From positions 500,933 through 564,932 of the forward strand of contig JBOEGE010000004.1 of the NCBI GenBank assembly GCA_050633265.1: DNA of 64,000 nucleotides, read 5' to 3'. The stretch comes from JBLHZY01 sp050633265. Lineage in GTDB: Bacteria > Pseudomonadota > Alphaproteobacteria > Rhodobacterales > Rhodobacteraceae. Of the stretch, positions 1 through 8,600 are shown piece after piece. Below the pieces are notes generated by a model, which was not told the origin of the DNA, made no database searches, and worked only from the letters and a program-made list of their open reading frames with translations. A program made the position numbers and the translations under genes. Numbering within the stretch: the first letter of the stretch is position 1; each line of letters starts with the position of its first letter.

Positions 1-2261
1 GGTGCGGCCATATCGGTATCCAGAGGATCGAAATCAAAGCCGAAATCGGCGGCAAGGGCGCGGATGATCGAGGCGTTTTCACCCTTTCCATCGCCGCGCG
101 GAACCCGGAGCAGAGCGACGATGAGATCGCGCGCCAAGCGGCCTTCTGGGGAGAGGCCAAAGATGTGCAACCCATCGCGGATTTGCGCTTCTTTGAGTTC
201 GCAGAGATAGGCATCGAGCTTGGCCAGATCGCCATCCTCTTCGCCCGTCATGCCGACATCTTTATCAAGGCCTGTAGCCGCCGAGAGTGAGAGGATTTCA
301 TCGCGCAGATAGGTGATCCGGCGCGGATCGACGCCTGCGGCCTCGTAATATTCATCGACCAGCGCTTCGAGATCGCGCAGGGGGCCATAGCTTTCGGCGC
401 GGGTGAGCGGTGGTGTGAGGTGGTCGATAATCACCGCTTGGGCGCGCCGTTTTGCCTGGGTGCCTTCGCCGGGATCGTTGACGATGAAGGGATAGATATG
501 GGGCATCGGGCCGAGGATCGCCTCGGGAATACACTCTTGCGAGAGGGCGAGCGCCTTGCCGGGGAGCCATTCCAGATTGCCATGTTTTCCCATGTGAACA
601 AGGGCTTGCGCGCCAAATTCATGACGCATCCAGAAGTAGAAAGCGAGGTAGTTATGCGGGGGAACGAGATCGGGCGCGTGATATGTTTCGGTTGGATCGA
701 TGTTGTAGCCGCGGGCGGGTTGGACGCCGACAACCGCGTTGCCGTAGCGCAGGATCGAGAGGGCGAAGGCTTGGTCTGAAGGCTCAAAGAATGGATCGTT
801 TTCAGGGGTGCCCCAGCGAGTTTCGATCCGTTCGCGGACTTCCCAAGGGAGGGCGGAGTAGGATTTTTGGTATGCCGCCAGCGGCATACGTTCGCCGCCC
901 GTGCGGCTGGTGCGATCTGTGAGCCAGTTGGTGGGGCCGGCAAGGATGCTTTGCATGAGCGCATCGGAATCGGCCGGGATATCTGCGATAGTATAGCCGT
1001 TTTGGGCGAGCAAATTTAGGGTGTGAACCGTGGCTGCCGGGGTATCGAGGCCGACGCCATTGGCGAGGCGGCCATCTTTGTTGGGGTAGTTTGCGAGGAT
1101 CAGCGCGAGTTTGCGATTCTCTGGTTTTGTGGCGCGCAGTTTGGCCCAGTTGGCGGCGAGTTGAGCGACGAAATCAATGCGGTCGCCGCGCGCCATATAG
1201 GTCGCGATCGGGCATTGGGTTGCCTCATCGAAATAGGCTTCGCCTTTGAAGCTGATCGCGCGGCTGAGGATGCGGCCGTCGACCTCGGGCAGGGCGACGT
1301 TCATCGCGATATCGCGCGCTGTCAGGCCGGATGTGCTTTCACTCCACGCTCCTTCGGAATGCGAAGCGAGGACGACCTGGAAGATGGGGGCTTCATTGGC
1401 CGCAGGGCTTGCGAGCGGGTTTGTATTGTTGTGCGCGCCTTGGTCGGGCGAGCCGACGGCAAATGAGGTGCAATTGAGGATCACTTGGGGCGGGGCGGCT
1501 TCAAAGAGCTGGGTGAGCGTGGCCACGGAGACCGGATCTTTGAGGGAAGCGACGAAGATGGGGAGCGGGTTAAGGCCTTGGCGCAGTAGGGATTTTACCA
1601 TGCGGTTGATCGGGTTGAGGCCTGCGCCCTGAACCAAAGCGCGGTAGAAGATCAGCGGGACGATGGGCGCGCCCTCAGCCCAGTGGGATTGCGCGGTTTG
1701 GAGATCGGCGAGGCCTTCGCCGGGCCAGTAGACGCCTGCGCGCAGCAGGGGGCTGGCGGATTGGGGGCGCTCGGAATTCTCGATTATGGCTTTGGTATAG
1801 TGGAGGAAATTGGTTGCGTTTTGCGGGCCGCCTTCAACGAGATAGGCCCAGAGCGCATCGTAATCCTCGTCTGATACTGTGGAGAGGCCGCGCAGCTCTG
1901 CATCGGGTTTGTCGTCGCCGGGGAGGGCTGCGAAAGGGATGCCGGCGGCATGGAGGTGGGCTGCGTATTGCTCAAACCCGTAGCGCCAGTAGCCTGCGCC
2001 GCCAAGGATGCGCGCGACGACGATTTTGGCATGGCGCGCGCAGCTTTCGATATGCAGATCGACGGACATTGGATGGCGCAAATGTAGTTGCGAGGCGAGG
2101 CGCAGGGAGGGGGCATCGGCCATTTCAGCGCGCGCAGCACTGAGGGCGGCGAGTTCGGTATCGGCGGCGGAGATGAAGACGACATCGGCCGGGGTTTGGC
2201 CCAGATCGACGGGCTCGGACCCATCGTCAATCGCGCCCGGGGTTGCGGCGAGAAGGTGCAT
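1..2261 (-). CDS. cobN: Cobaltochelatase subunit CobN (3' end outside window)
   Basis: Large subunit of the ATP-dependent aerobic cobaltochelatase CobNST, which inserts cobalt into hydrogenobyrinic acid a,c-diamide in the cytoplasm. The reading frame runs from an ATG at 2261 to the window edge without a stop, giving about 753 of the usual 1,250 or so residues. Family-typical stretches are visible: MHLLAATPGA at the N-terminus, ARILGGAGYWRYG, ANYPNKDGRLANGVGLDTP and FWMRHEFGAQALVHMGKHG. It is the last visible gene of a minus-strand operon headed by a cobalamin riboswitch (cbtB, cbtA, cobW, GNAT gene, cobN). It is separated from the GNAT gene by 341 bases that carry a small ORF on the other strand and a repeat copy, so a local promoter cannot be excluded. 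The C-terminal part is not visible. Confidence 0.95.
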   Translation of the reverse strand, partial: MHLLAATPGAIDDGSEPVDLGQTPADVVFISAADTELAALSAARAEMADAPSLRLASQLHLRHPMSVDLHIESCARHAKIVVARILGGAGYWRYGFEQYAAHLHAAGIPFAALPGDDKPDAELRGLSTVSDEDYDALWAYLVEGGPQNATNFLHYTKAIIENSERPQSASPLLRAGVYWPGEGLADLQTAQSHWAEGAPIVPLIFYRALVQGAGLNPINRMVKSLLRQGLNPLPIFVASLKDPVSVATLTQLFEAAPPQVILNCTSFAVGSPDQGAHNNTNPLASPAANEAPIFQVVLASHSEGAWSESTSGLTARDIAMNVALPEVDGRILSRAISFKGEAYFDEATQCPIATYMARGDRIDFVAQLAANWAKLRATKPENRKLALILANYPNKDGRLANGVGLDTPAATVHTLNLLAQNGYTIADIPADSDALMQSILAGPTNWLTDRTSRTGGERMPLAAYQKSYSALPWEVRERIETRWGTPENDPFFEPSDQAFALSILRYGNAVVGVQPARGYNIDPTETYHAPDLVPPHNYLAFYFWMRHEFGAQALVHMGKHGNLEWLPGKALALSQECIPEAILGPMPHIYPFIVNDPGEGTQAKRRAQAVIIDHLTPPLTRAESYGPLRDLEALVDEYYEAAGVDPRRITYLRDEILSLSAATGLDKDVGMTGEEDGDLAKLDAYLCELKEAQIRDGLHIFGLSPEGRLARDLIVALLRVPRGDGKGENASIIRALAADFGFDFDPLDTDMAA

Positions 2262-2307
2262 CAGATCGGGCCTTTCGCACGGCTTTTGGGTGGGGAGCCT
2301 GCGGCGC

Positions 2308-2329
2308 GAGTATTTTTACCAGGAAAAGT
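2308..2329 (+). repeat. Degenerate copy of the GAGTATTT/CCAAGAAAAAGT intergenic repeat
   Basis: The stretch reads GAGTATTT, three variable bases, then CCAGGAAAAGT. It is one base shorter than, and has one substitution against, the better copies at 21038-21063, 44150-44175 and 44202-44227. It lies just upstream of the cobN start, on the opposite strand, in the gap that also holds the small ORF. Confidence 0.6.
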
Positions 2330-2399
2330 CATGGTGCTACGCATTTTGGATTGGGCGTGTTATGGGGAGCGAAATGGATCGCGCTGCGAGGATTGCGAG

Positions 2400-2591
2400 A
2401 TGGATTATTCCAAGACTAAGAATTCGAAGTTGAGCAAGGTGGGGCCCAGCTATCGTGAAGGGGCTGCTTTGGGTGGGCCGGGCAATCCGTTTGGTGGCAA
2501 GCGCGAGGTGCCTGTGATCAAGCCTGTTGTTGGCAAGGCCAAGCCAAATCCAGCGCCGCAGCGCAAGGGAAAATCCCACGGGAAGGGCTGA
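2400..2591 (+). CDS. Small lysine-rich hypothetical protein
   Basis: A 63-residue ORF starting MDYSKTKN and ending KGKSHGKG. It is strongly basic, rich in Lys, Gly and Pro, with no membrane segment. I chose the ATG at 2400, which follows a GAGG-like stretch. An in-frame ATG at 2331 with an AGGA-type site would add 23 residues containing a CEDC motif. The N-terminus resembles small MDYSK proteins that I believe occur in other Rhodobacteraceae, but I cannot confirm this here. It lies on the plus strand inside a minus-strand cobalamin operon, between the GNAT gene and cobN, and its codon use looks coding. Function unknown. Confidence 0.5.
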   Translation: MDYSKTKNSKLSKVGPSYREGAALGGPGNPFGGKREVPVIKPVVGKAKPNPAPQRKGKSHGKG

Positions 2592-2602
2592 GGGGGCGCG
2601 GC

Positions 2603-3064
2603 TCATGAGAGCTGCTTTTCCATGAACCGGCTGTTTGGATCTTCGGGGTAATCCGCGAAGGGGCCACGGAAGGTAAAGCCAGCGTTTTGATAGATTTTAT
2701 GGGCGGCGTGGAGCGTATCCCCTGTTTCCAGGAGCAGGCAGGGGATGTTGTTTTGGCGCGCGATTGTTTCGAGTTCGGTGAGCAGTTTGGTGCCTAGGTT
2801 TGCGCCGCGGGCATCGGGCGCGACGAACATGGATTTGATTTCGCCGTAGTCCCGGTAGAGCGCGATGGCGGCGCATCCGATGGCTTTCTTCGCGCGGATG
2901 GCGAGCAGGAAGCGGATATGGGGCGCTTTGAGCGCATCGGCGCCGAGGTAGTGATTGCTTTCAGCGGGAAAGAGGCTGTTCATCAGGGCGTGATGTTGGC
3001 GCAGGAGGGCGGTTGCACCTTCGCTGCGCGGATCACTGAGCTTTATGATGATTGGCTCGCTCAC
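2603..3064 (-). CDS. GNAT family N-acetyltransferase
   Basis: A 153-residue single-domain acetyltransferase of the Gcn5-related fold. The central part (about residues 70-120) carries the acetyl-CoA region: EIKSMFVAPDARGANLGTKL fits the beta4/alpha3 pattern with an R/Q-x-x-G-x-G/A-like loop, followed by LLLETGD and YQNAGFTFRG. The start is GTG at 3064, overlapping the cobW stop by four bases (GTGA), so the two genes are translationally coupled. The substrate cannot be predicted. It sits between cobW and cobN, which are often adjacent in this group, so it may be a later insertion into the operon or a small-molecule modifier unrelated to B12. Confidence 0.85.
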   Translation of the reverse strand: MSEPIIIKLSDPRSEGATALLRQHHALMNSLFPAESNHYLGADALKAPHIRFLLAIRAKKAIGCAAIALYRDYGEIKSMFVAPDARGANLGTKLLTELETIARQNNIPCLLLETGDTLHAAHKIYQNAGFTFRGPFADYPEDPNSRFMEKQLS

Positions 3065-4134
3065 GCTTGCAGGGCTGCTGTAATGGCCGCTTGATCAAGG
3101 CCCGCTTGGCCGATGACAACAAGGCGCGTTTCGCGCGGCGCTGTACCGAAAGGTTGATCGAAATAGGTATCAACGCGCGGCCCAACCGCTTGGAGCGTGA
3201 GGCGCATTGGTTTGCCTTCAATCGCGACGAAGCCTTTGAGGCGCAGGATATCATGGGCGCGGATCACATCAGAGACCTGATTGGCAAAGGCGGCACCATC
3301 AATGATTTCGCCGCGTGTAACGACGAAGCTTTCAAACTCATCATGGCCGTGTTCGTGATGGTGATCGTCGTGGTCGTCCTCCTCATCATCGTCGTCATGG
3401 TGGTGATGATGGTGGTGGATTTCGTGGCGGGCGGAGATATCACCCTCGGCGCCTGCGTTTTGGCCGAGCAGCACATCAATCGGCAGCGCCCCCATTGAGG
3501 CACGCAGGACTTGGACGCCGTCGCGGGCCTCGGATTTGAGGCGGGCGGTGAGCGCGCTTGCGGCGGTTTCGCCGAGCAGATCGGATTTGTTGACGATGAT
3601 CATATCCGCGCAGGCGATTTGATCCTCAAACAGCTCGCTGAGTGGCGTTTCATGATCGAGGTTCTCATCGCGTTTGCGCATGGCATCCACGGCGGCAATA
3701 TTATGGGCAAAGCGCCCTTCTTCAACGGCCAGCCCATCAACGACAGTGATCACGCTATCCACGGTTACCCGGGTCGAGATTTGCGGCCAGTTGAAGGCGC
3801 GCACCAAGGGTTGGGGCAGGGCGAGGCCGGAGGTTTCGATCACGATGTGATCCGGCGCGTTTTCACGGGCGAGCAGTTTCTCCATCGTCGGGATGAAATC
3901 ATCGGCCACGGTGCAGCAAATGCAGCCGTTGGAGAGCTCCATGATATCGTCTTCGGTGCAGGTCTCATCGCCGCAGCCTTTGAGAATATCACCATCAACG
4001 CCGAGATCGCCAAATTCGTTGATAATCAGTGCGATACGTTTGCCATTTGCATTGGCGAGCATATGGCGGATCAGGGTGGTTTTGCCTGCGCCGAGGAAGC
4101 CGGTCACAACTGTGGCGGGGATTTTTGTGGCCAT
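3061..4134 (-). CDS. cobW: Cobalamin biosynthesis GTPase CobW
   Basis: G3E-family GTPase, 357 residues, thought to act as a cobalt chaperone that delivers metal to CobN in the aerobic B12 pathway. The Walker A motif is TGFLGAGKTTL near residue 12; the family metal motif GCICC follows at about residue 75, and the NKSD guanine-specificity motif is present. A histidine/aspartate-rich metal-binding loop of about 30 residues (a run of seven His, then an Asp/Glu run, then more His) separates the GTPase and C-terminal domains. I chose the ATG at 4134 because the Walker motif then falls at its normal distance from the N-terminus; upstream in-frame sequence would give an atypical extension. It lies downstream of cbtA in the riboswitch operon and overlaps the GNAT gene by four bases. 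Confidence 0.95.
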   Translation of the reverse strand: MATKIPATVVTGFLGAGKTTLIRHMLANANGKRIALIINEFGDLGVDGDILKGCGDETCTEDDIMELSNGCICCTVADDFIPTMEKLLARENAPDHIVIETSGLALPQPLVRAFNWPQISTRVTVDSVITVVDGLAVEEGRFAHNIAAVDAMRKRDENLDHETPLSELFEDQIACADMIIVNKSDLLGETAASALTARLKSEARDGVQVLRASMGALPIDVLLGQNAGAEGDISARHEIHHHHHHHDDDDEEDDHDDHHHEHGHDEFESFVVTRGEIIDGAAFANQVSDVIRAHDILRLKGFVAIEGKPMRLTLQAVGPRVDTYFDQPFGTAPRETRLVVIGQAGLDQAAITAALQA

Positions 4135-4213
4135 GGGTGGCTCCGATCGTTGGCAGGGTGAGCCTGCGAAATTGCGGGTACGGCGCGCCAGATTACCGGC
4201 GCGCCGCATGGGT

Positions 4214-4900
4214 TTAGGCTGTTTTTTGACGCGACCAGAAATGGCCTGCGAGGCTTCCCAGAAGTACCCAGCTGATGGCGGCGACGCCAAGCGAGCGGGT
4301 TGCGAAAAGGGCGGAAAGTTCGGGCGGGGCAACACCATAATAGGTATCGAGATGCGGCGCGCCAAAGACATGAGGCGCGGCAATGATCAGAGCCGCGCCA
4401 AGCTTGGCCCAAGGGCTTTTGATCACCATCGCACAGATCAGCCCGCCAGCCGTTGCGAGCACAGTTGCGATCCACCAGATTTGCCGATCCTCAAGCACTG
4501 CACCAACAGTTCCGGGCAGCTCGGGTGCAAGGCCAAAGGCAGGGGCAAGATGCAATGATGCAAAGCCGATCAGCCCCCAGAGAACACCATCGCTTGCACT
4601 GATGTTCAGCGCGCGGGTTTCGGCGATTGCAAAGCCCGCGACGAGCAGCAATGCAAAGCCTGTATAGGCCAGAATGTTAAAGGAAATCGTCAGCAGATGG
4701 CGCATATGCTCGCGGGTATAGGCAGGCGCGCCGGCCTCGCTTTGGGGCGAGCCGTTGGAGGCGAAATGCAGGCGCGCGCCGCTTTCATAGAGCTCGCCTT
4801 CGAGCAGGAGCGGCGTGACGAATAGGAATTGCAGCGCGGCTGAAATCAAGCCGACGGCAAGGCCAGCGAACAATGCGCTGGCAAACATACGTTTGGTCAT
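4214..4900 (-). CDS. cbtA: Cobalt transporter subunit CbtA
   Basis: Integral inner-membrane protein of about 228 residues with roughly five hydrophobic segments. It belongs to the CbtA family, predicted from B12-riboswitch linkage to take up cobalt. Recognisable features are the N-terminal TKRMFASALFAGLAVGL helix, histidines in SLHLAPAFGL and APHVFGAPH, and a Glu/Tyr-rich loop after the first helix. I prefer the ATG at 4900, just after the cbtB stop at 4905. An ATG at 4942 would overlap cbtB by 38 bases and add a hydrophilic leader not expected in the family. Neither start has a strong ribosome-binding site, so coupling to cbtB translation is likely. Confidence 0.9.
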   Translation of the reverse strand: MTKRMFASALFAGLAVGLISAALQFLFVTPLLLEGELYESGARLHFASNGSPQSEAGAPAYTREHMRHLLTISFNILAYTGFALLLVAGFAIAETRALNISASDGVLWGLIGFASLHLAPAFGLAPELPGTVGAVLEDRQIWWIATVLATAGGLICAMVIKSPWAKLGAALIIAAPHVFGAPHLDTYYGVAPPELSALFATRSLGVAAISWVLLGSLAGHFWSRQKTA

Positions 4901-4904
4901 TGGT

Positions 4905-5102
4905 TTAGTGGCAGGGGAATGCGATGGCGTGGCGTTGATCATGCGCGCTATCGTGCAGGATCGAACCTTGCGCGAAACCTGCCGCGAAGATCAAGAAGAG
5001 AGCAGCAAGCGCCGCCGTTGCGATAGGCAAAACAGCCGATGTTGCGCCAGTGATATCTTGCGCAGGGGCCGTGGCTGCGATCGCTTTTGTCTTATGGGTC
5101 AT
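4905..5102 (-). CDS. cbtB: Cobalt transporter subunit CbtB
   Basis: A 65-residue, single-span membrane protein. The transmembrane helix lies at about residues 24-45, and the C-terminal tail has the family signature of spaced histidines and cysteine (HDSAHDQRHAIAFPCH), thought to bind cobalt. I chose the ATG at 5102 rather than the GTG at 5111 because the GGAG site lies about eight bases before the ATG but almost touches the GTG. It is the first gene after the cobalamin riboswitch, and a small hairpin lies immediately before its ribosome-binding site. Confidence 0.93.
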   Translation of the reverse strand: MTHKTKAIAATAPAQDITGATSAVLPIATAALAALFLIFAAGFAQGSILHDSAHDQRHAIAFPCH

Positions 5103-5118
5103 CAAATTCACTCCGATA

Positions 5119-5138
5119 AACCGTCATCCCCGACGGTT
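5119..5138 (-). promoter_or_regulatory. Hairpin before the cbtB ribosome-binding site (riboswitch expression platform)
   Basis: On the minus strand AACCGTC, a six-base loop and GACGGTT form a seven-base-pair stem directly upstream of the CGGAG site of cbtB. It lacks a U-run, so it looks more like part of a translational switch than a terminator. Its pairing with riboswitch elements is an inference. Confidence 0.5.
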
Positions 5139-5150
5139 GGGTTTTCATTT

Positions 5151-5351
5151 AGCACGGCTGGTCTCCTGGCTTGTGGGTCATCGCGCTTGGTTCACCTTCC
5201 CAGAGCGTTTTCGCTCCAGTGGTTATTGAACCAGCGCTCGCCACTTACAGTCGCGGGGGCGGCTGCGGCATCGGGCCCCTGATTGGGTCACCCTCACTGC
5301 ATTCCCATTTCTCCCCGGTCTGCTTGGCAGACATATTCGGGGAACCATGCT
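5151..5351 (-). promoter_or_regulatory. Cobalamin (adenosylcobalamin) riboswitch
   Basis: Minus-strand leader of the cbtB-cbtA-cobW operon. It contains a near-perfect B12 box, AGCCAGGAGACCAGCC (plus-strand 5156-5171), the upstream conserved GGGAATGCAGTGAGGGTGA-like core, and a CCGCGACTGTAA element. The outermost stem P1 can form from AGCATGG (5345-5351) and CCGTGCT (5151-5157). It should reduce expression of the cobalt transporter operon when cobalamin is plentiful. Confidence 0.95.
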
Positions 5352-5356
5352 CCCCT

Positions 5357-5385
5357 GTTTTGTGGCATGGGGCGGGATCGGTCAA
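5357..5385 (-). promoter_or_regulatory. Candidate promoter of the riboswitch operon
   Basis: On the minus strand TTGACC (5380-5385) is followed after 17 bases by CAAAAC (5357-5362). The -35 is good and the -10 is weak. Transcription would start a few bases before the riboswitch P1 stem, which is the main support. Confidence 0.4.
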
Positions 5386-5617
5386 GAGCGGATCGTTAAT
5401 TGCGCGCAATGGGCGCGCTGGGCGGGTGTTGTGGATTTGGCATTTGGGGCGCGGGTTTTCGGGCAGGGGGGTGTGCAAACCCGCTTAAAAGGGGCGAAAA
5501 TCGCAAGATGTTGTGGATAAGTCCTCTGATAGGGGCTTGTGTTGGGGGTGTGGCGTTGACTCCCTGCGCGCCTATGGAAGATGCTTTAGGGCCTAGGGGA
5601 ATCATGAGGGCCGCCTT
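5386..5617. other. Gene-free region between the riboswitch promoter and smc
   Basis: No convincing gene is visible. A possible smc promoter is TTGACT at 5556-5561, with GATGCT at 5580-5585 after an 18-base spacer; the -10 is weak. GAGGG at 5606-5610 is the probable smc ribosome-binding site. Confidence 0.4.
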
Positions 5618-8600
5618 TTGCGTTTTACCAAACTCCGCCTGAACGGCTTTAAAAGCTTTGTCGATCCGACCGATTTGATTATCGCGGATGGGCTTACGGG
5701 CGTTGTGGGGCCCAATGGTTGCGGAAAATCGAATCTCTTGGAGGCGTTGCGCTGGGTGATGGGTGAAAACCGCCCCACGGCGATGCGCGGCGGCGGTATG
5801 GAAGATGTGATCTTTGCGGGCGCCTCGACCCGGCCTGCGCGCAACTTTGCCGAGGTTGGCCTGTTTATTGATAACTCCGAGCGCCTTGCCCCTAGCGGCT
5901 TTAATGAAAGCGACGGGCTTGAGATTATTCGCCGGATCACGCGCGATGCGGGCTCGGCTTATAAGGTCAACACCAAGGATGTGCGCGCGCGCGATGTGCA
6001 GATGTTGTTTGCCGATGCTTCCACGGGCGCGCATTCGCCTGCGCTTGTGCGCCAAGGGCAGATATCCGAGCTGATCAACGCCAAGCCAAAAAACCGCCGC
6101 CGTATCTTGGAAGAAGCGGCTGGGATTTCGGGCCTGTATCAGCGCCGCCATGAAGCTGAGTTAAAGCTTAAGGGCGCCGAAACAAACCTTACCCGCGTTG
6201 ACGATGTGATTGAGCAATTGGCCGCGCAATTGGGGCAATTGGCCCGCCAGGCCCGGCAAGCCGCGCGCTACCGTGAGATCGGCGATGAGCTGCGCCGCGC
6301 CGAAGGCCTGCTGCTGTATCGCCGCTGGCGCGAGGCCGATGAGGCGCGCCAAGAAGCGGGCGAAATCCTAACCGAACGCACCCGCCAAGCAGGCGAGGCC
6401 GAGCGCCTTGCCCGCGAAGGCAGCAAGGCGCGCGAAGCCCGCGAGGCCGCCTTGCCCCCCTTGCGCGAAGAAGAAGCGATCGCTGCGGCCGTTTTGCAGC
6501 GCCTCACGGTGCAGCGCGATACGTTAGCGGATGAAGAGGCGCGCGCCGTTGAAATGATTGAGACGCTGGAGCGGCGGATCGCCCAGCTTGCGGCCGATGG
6601 CGAGCGTGAAGAATCCCTCAACCGCGATGCAGGCGAGACGATTGAGCGCCTTGAATGGGAGGCGCGCGAGCTTGCCAAAGCGGGCGAAGGCCATGCGAGC
6701 AAACTTGAAACAGCTGCCGGGATTTCGGCTGAATCGGCGGATATTTTGCAGAGCCGCGAAAGCGCATTGAGCGAGTTGACAGAAGATGTTGCCCGCCTTG
6801 CCGCGCGCCATCAGGCGGCGCATCGCCTGCTCGAAGACAACCGCAAAATGATGAGCCGCGCTGAGGGCGAAGCCGCGGGCGCGCGCGAAGCAGTGAGCGC
6901 CTCCAAAGAAGCGCTTGCCCGTTCGGCTGCTGATTTTGAGGCCGCCGAAAAGGCGCAAACAGCCGCAAATGCCGCCGCCGAGGCCGCCGAAGCCGCACTC
7001 GTTGCCGCTGATGAAGCGCGCAGCGAAGCCCAGTTGCGCGAAGCCGATGCCCGCGCGGGCCGCTCCGAAGCCGAGGGTGAGGTAAATGCGCTGCGCGCCG
7101 AAGTGGGTGCTTTGGCCAAATTGGTCGAGCGCGACACAGCCGAGGGCGGGCATGTCCTTGATATGTTGCGCGTTGAGGCGGGCTATGAGGCGGCGTTGGG
7201 TGCCGCGCTGGCCGATGATCTGCGCGCGCCTGCTGTGGGCAAAGACGCGCCTTCTGGCTGGGCGCAATTGCCCGGTTATGCCGATGCGCAAAGCCTGCCG
7301 AGCGGGGTGCGTGCGCTTACGAATTACGTCAGCGTGCCGGAGGTTTTGGTGCGCCGCATGGGCCAGGTCGGCCTCGTGGATCGCGATCAGGGGGCGGCGC
7401 TTCAGGCCGATCTTTTGCCCGGTCAGCGGCTCGTCTCGGTTGAGGGCGATCTGTGGCGCTGGGATGGGTTTCGCGCCGGGGCCGAGGATGCCCCATCGGC
7501 GGCGGCTCTTCGCCTGCAACAGCTCAACAGGCTTGAAACGCTCAAGCAAGAACTGGTCGGCGCAACGGCCCGTTTTGATGGCGCGCTTGCGGCCCATACC
7601 CTGCTGCGCGATGAGCTGACAAAAGCCACAGAGGCCGATCAAGCCGCCCGCAATGCGCGCCGCGATGCGGATCGCGCTGTCTCTGAGGCCTCGCGCGCCT
7701 TGAGCCGGGCCGAGGCCGAGCGCAACATCGCCTCGGGCAAATTGGAAAGCCTCAGCCTTGCGGTTTCGCGCCACGAAGAAGAGGCAATGTCGGCCCGCAC
7801 TCGCCTTAAAGATACCGAAACAGCCGTGGCCGCTCTGCCCGATTTGGCAGCAGCGCGGGGCCAGGTTGAAGACGTCAAAATGACTGTCGAAGCCGCACGG
7901 ATGACGATGATGGCCAAACGCTCGGCCCATGATGAAATCCGCCGCGAAGGCGAGGCCCGCACACGCCGCTCACAAGAAGTGACCAAAGAAGTATCCGGCT
8001 GGCGCCACCGTCTCGAGACGGCCGAAAAACGCATCGCAGAATTGGGCGCGCGCAAGCTGGCCTCCGAGGCAGAGTTGAGCGAAGCCGCCGCCGCCCCAGC
8101 AGAGATCAAAGCCAAACGCGAAGAGCTCAACAGCGCGATTGCCGAGGCGGAAACTCGCCGCGCAAAATCGGCCGATGGGCTGGCCTTGGGCGAGGCGGCC
8201 CTGCGCGAAGCCACCATGACCGAACGCGAAGCCGAGCGCCTTGCTGGCGAAGCCCGCGAAGCCCGCGCCCGTGCAGAAGCCCGCTCAGATGCAGCGCGCG
8301 AAACCGTTACCGCCGCCGCCGAGCGCATCCAAGAAGAGCAAGACACAACACCGCAAAAACTGCTCGAAACCCTTGATGCCAACCCTGAAAAAATGCCCGC
8401 CTCCGAGGCAATTGAAAACGATGTAAACCGGCTCAAACGCCTGCGTGATGCTCTTGGCGCGGTCAATCTGCGCGCCGAGGAAGACAGCAAAGAAGTGCGC
8501 GAAGAACATGATCTTCTGGTCTCCGAAAAAGCCGATCTCGAAGAGGCGATCAAGAAATTGCGAACCGGCATTTCCTCGCTCAACCGCGAAGGCCGCGAAC

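Noticed and set aside
420..1466. Plus-strand ORFs antisense to cobN
   Set aside because: CobN motifs are continuous on the minus strand throughout 1-2261.
3300..3440. Low-complexity repeat in cobW as a possible microsatellite or sequencing error
   Set aside because: The stretch encodes an in-frame His/Asp/Glu metal-binding loop typical of CobW, and the frame continues correctly on both sides.
5245..5478. Short minus-strand ORF of 77 codons
   Set aside because: It overlaps the cobalamin riboswitch and its promoter and has no homology that I recognise.
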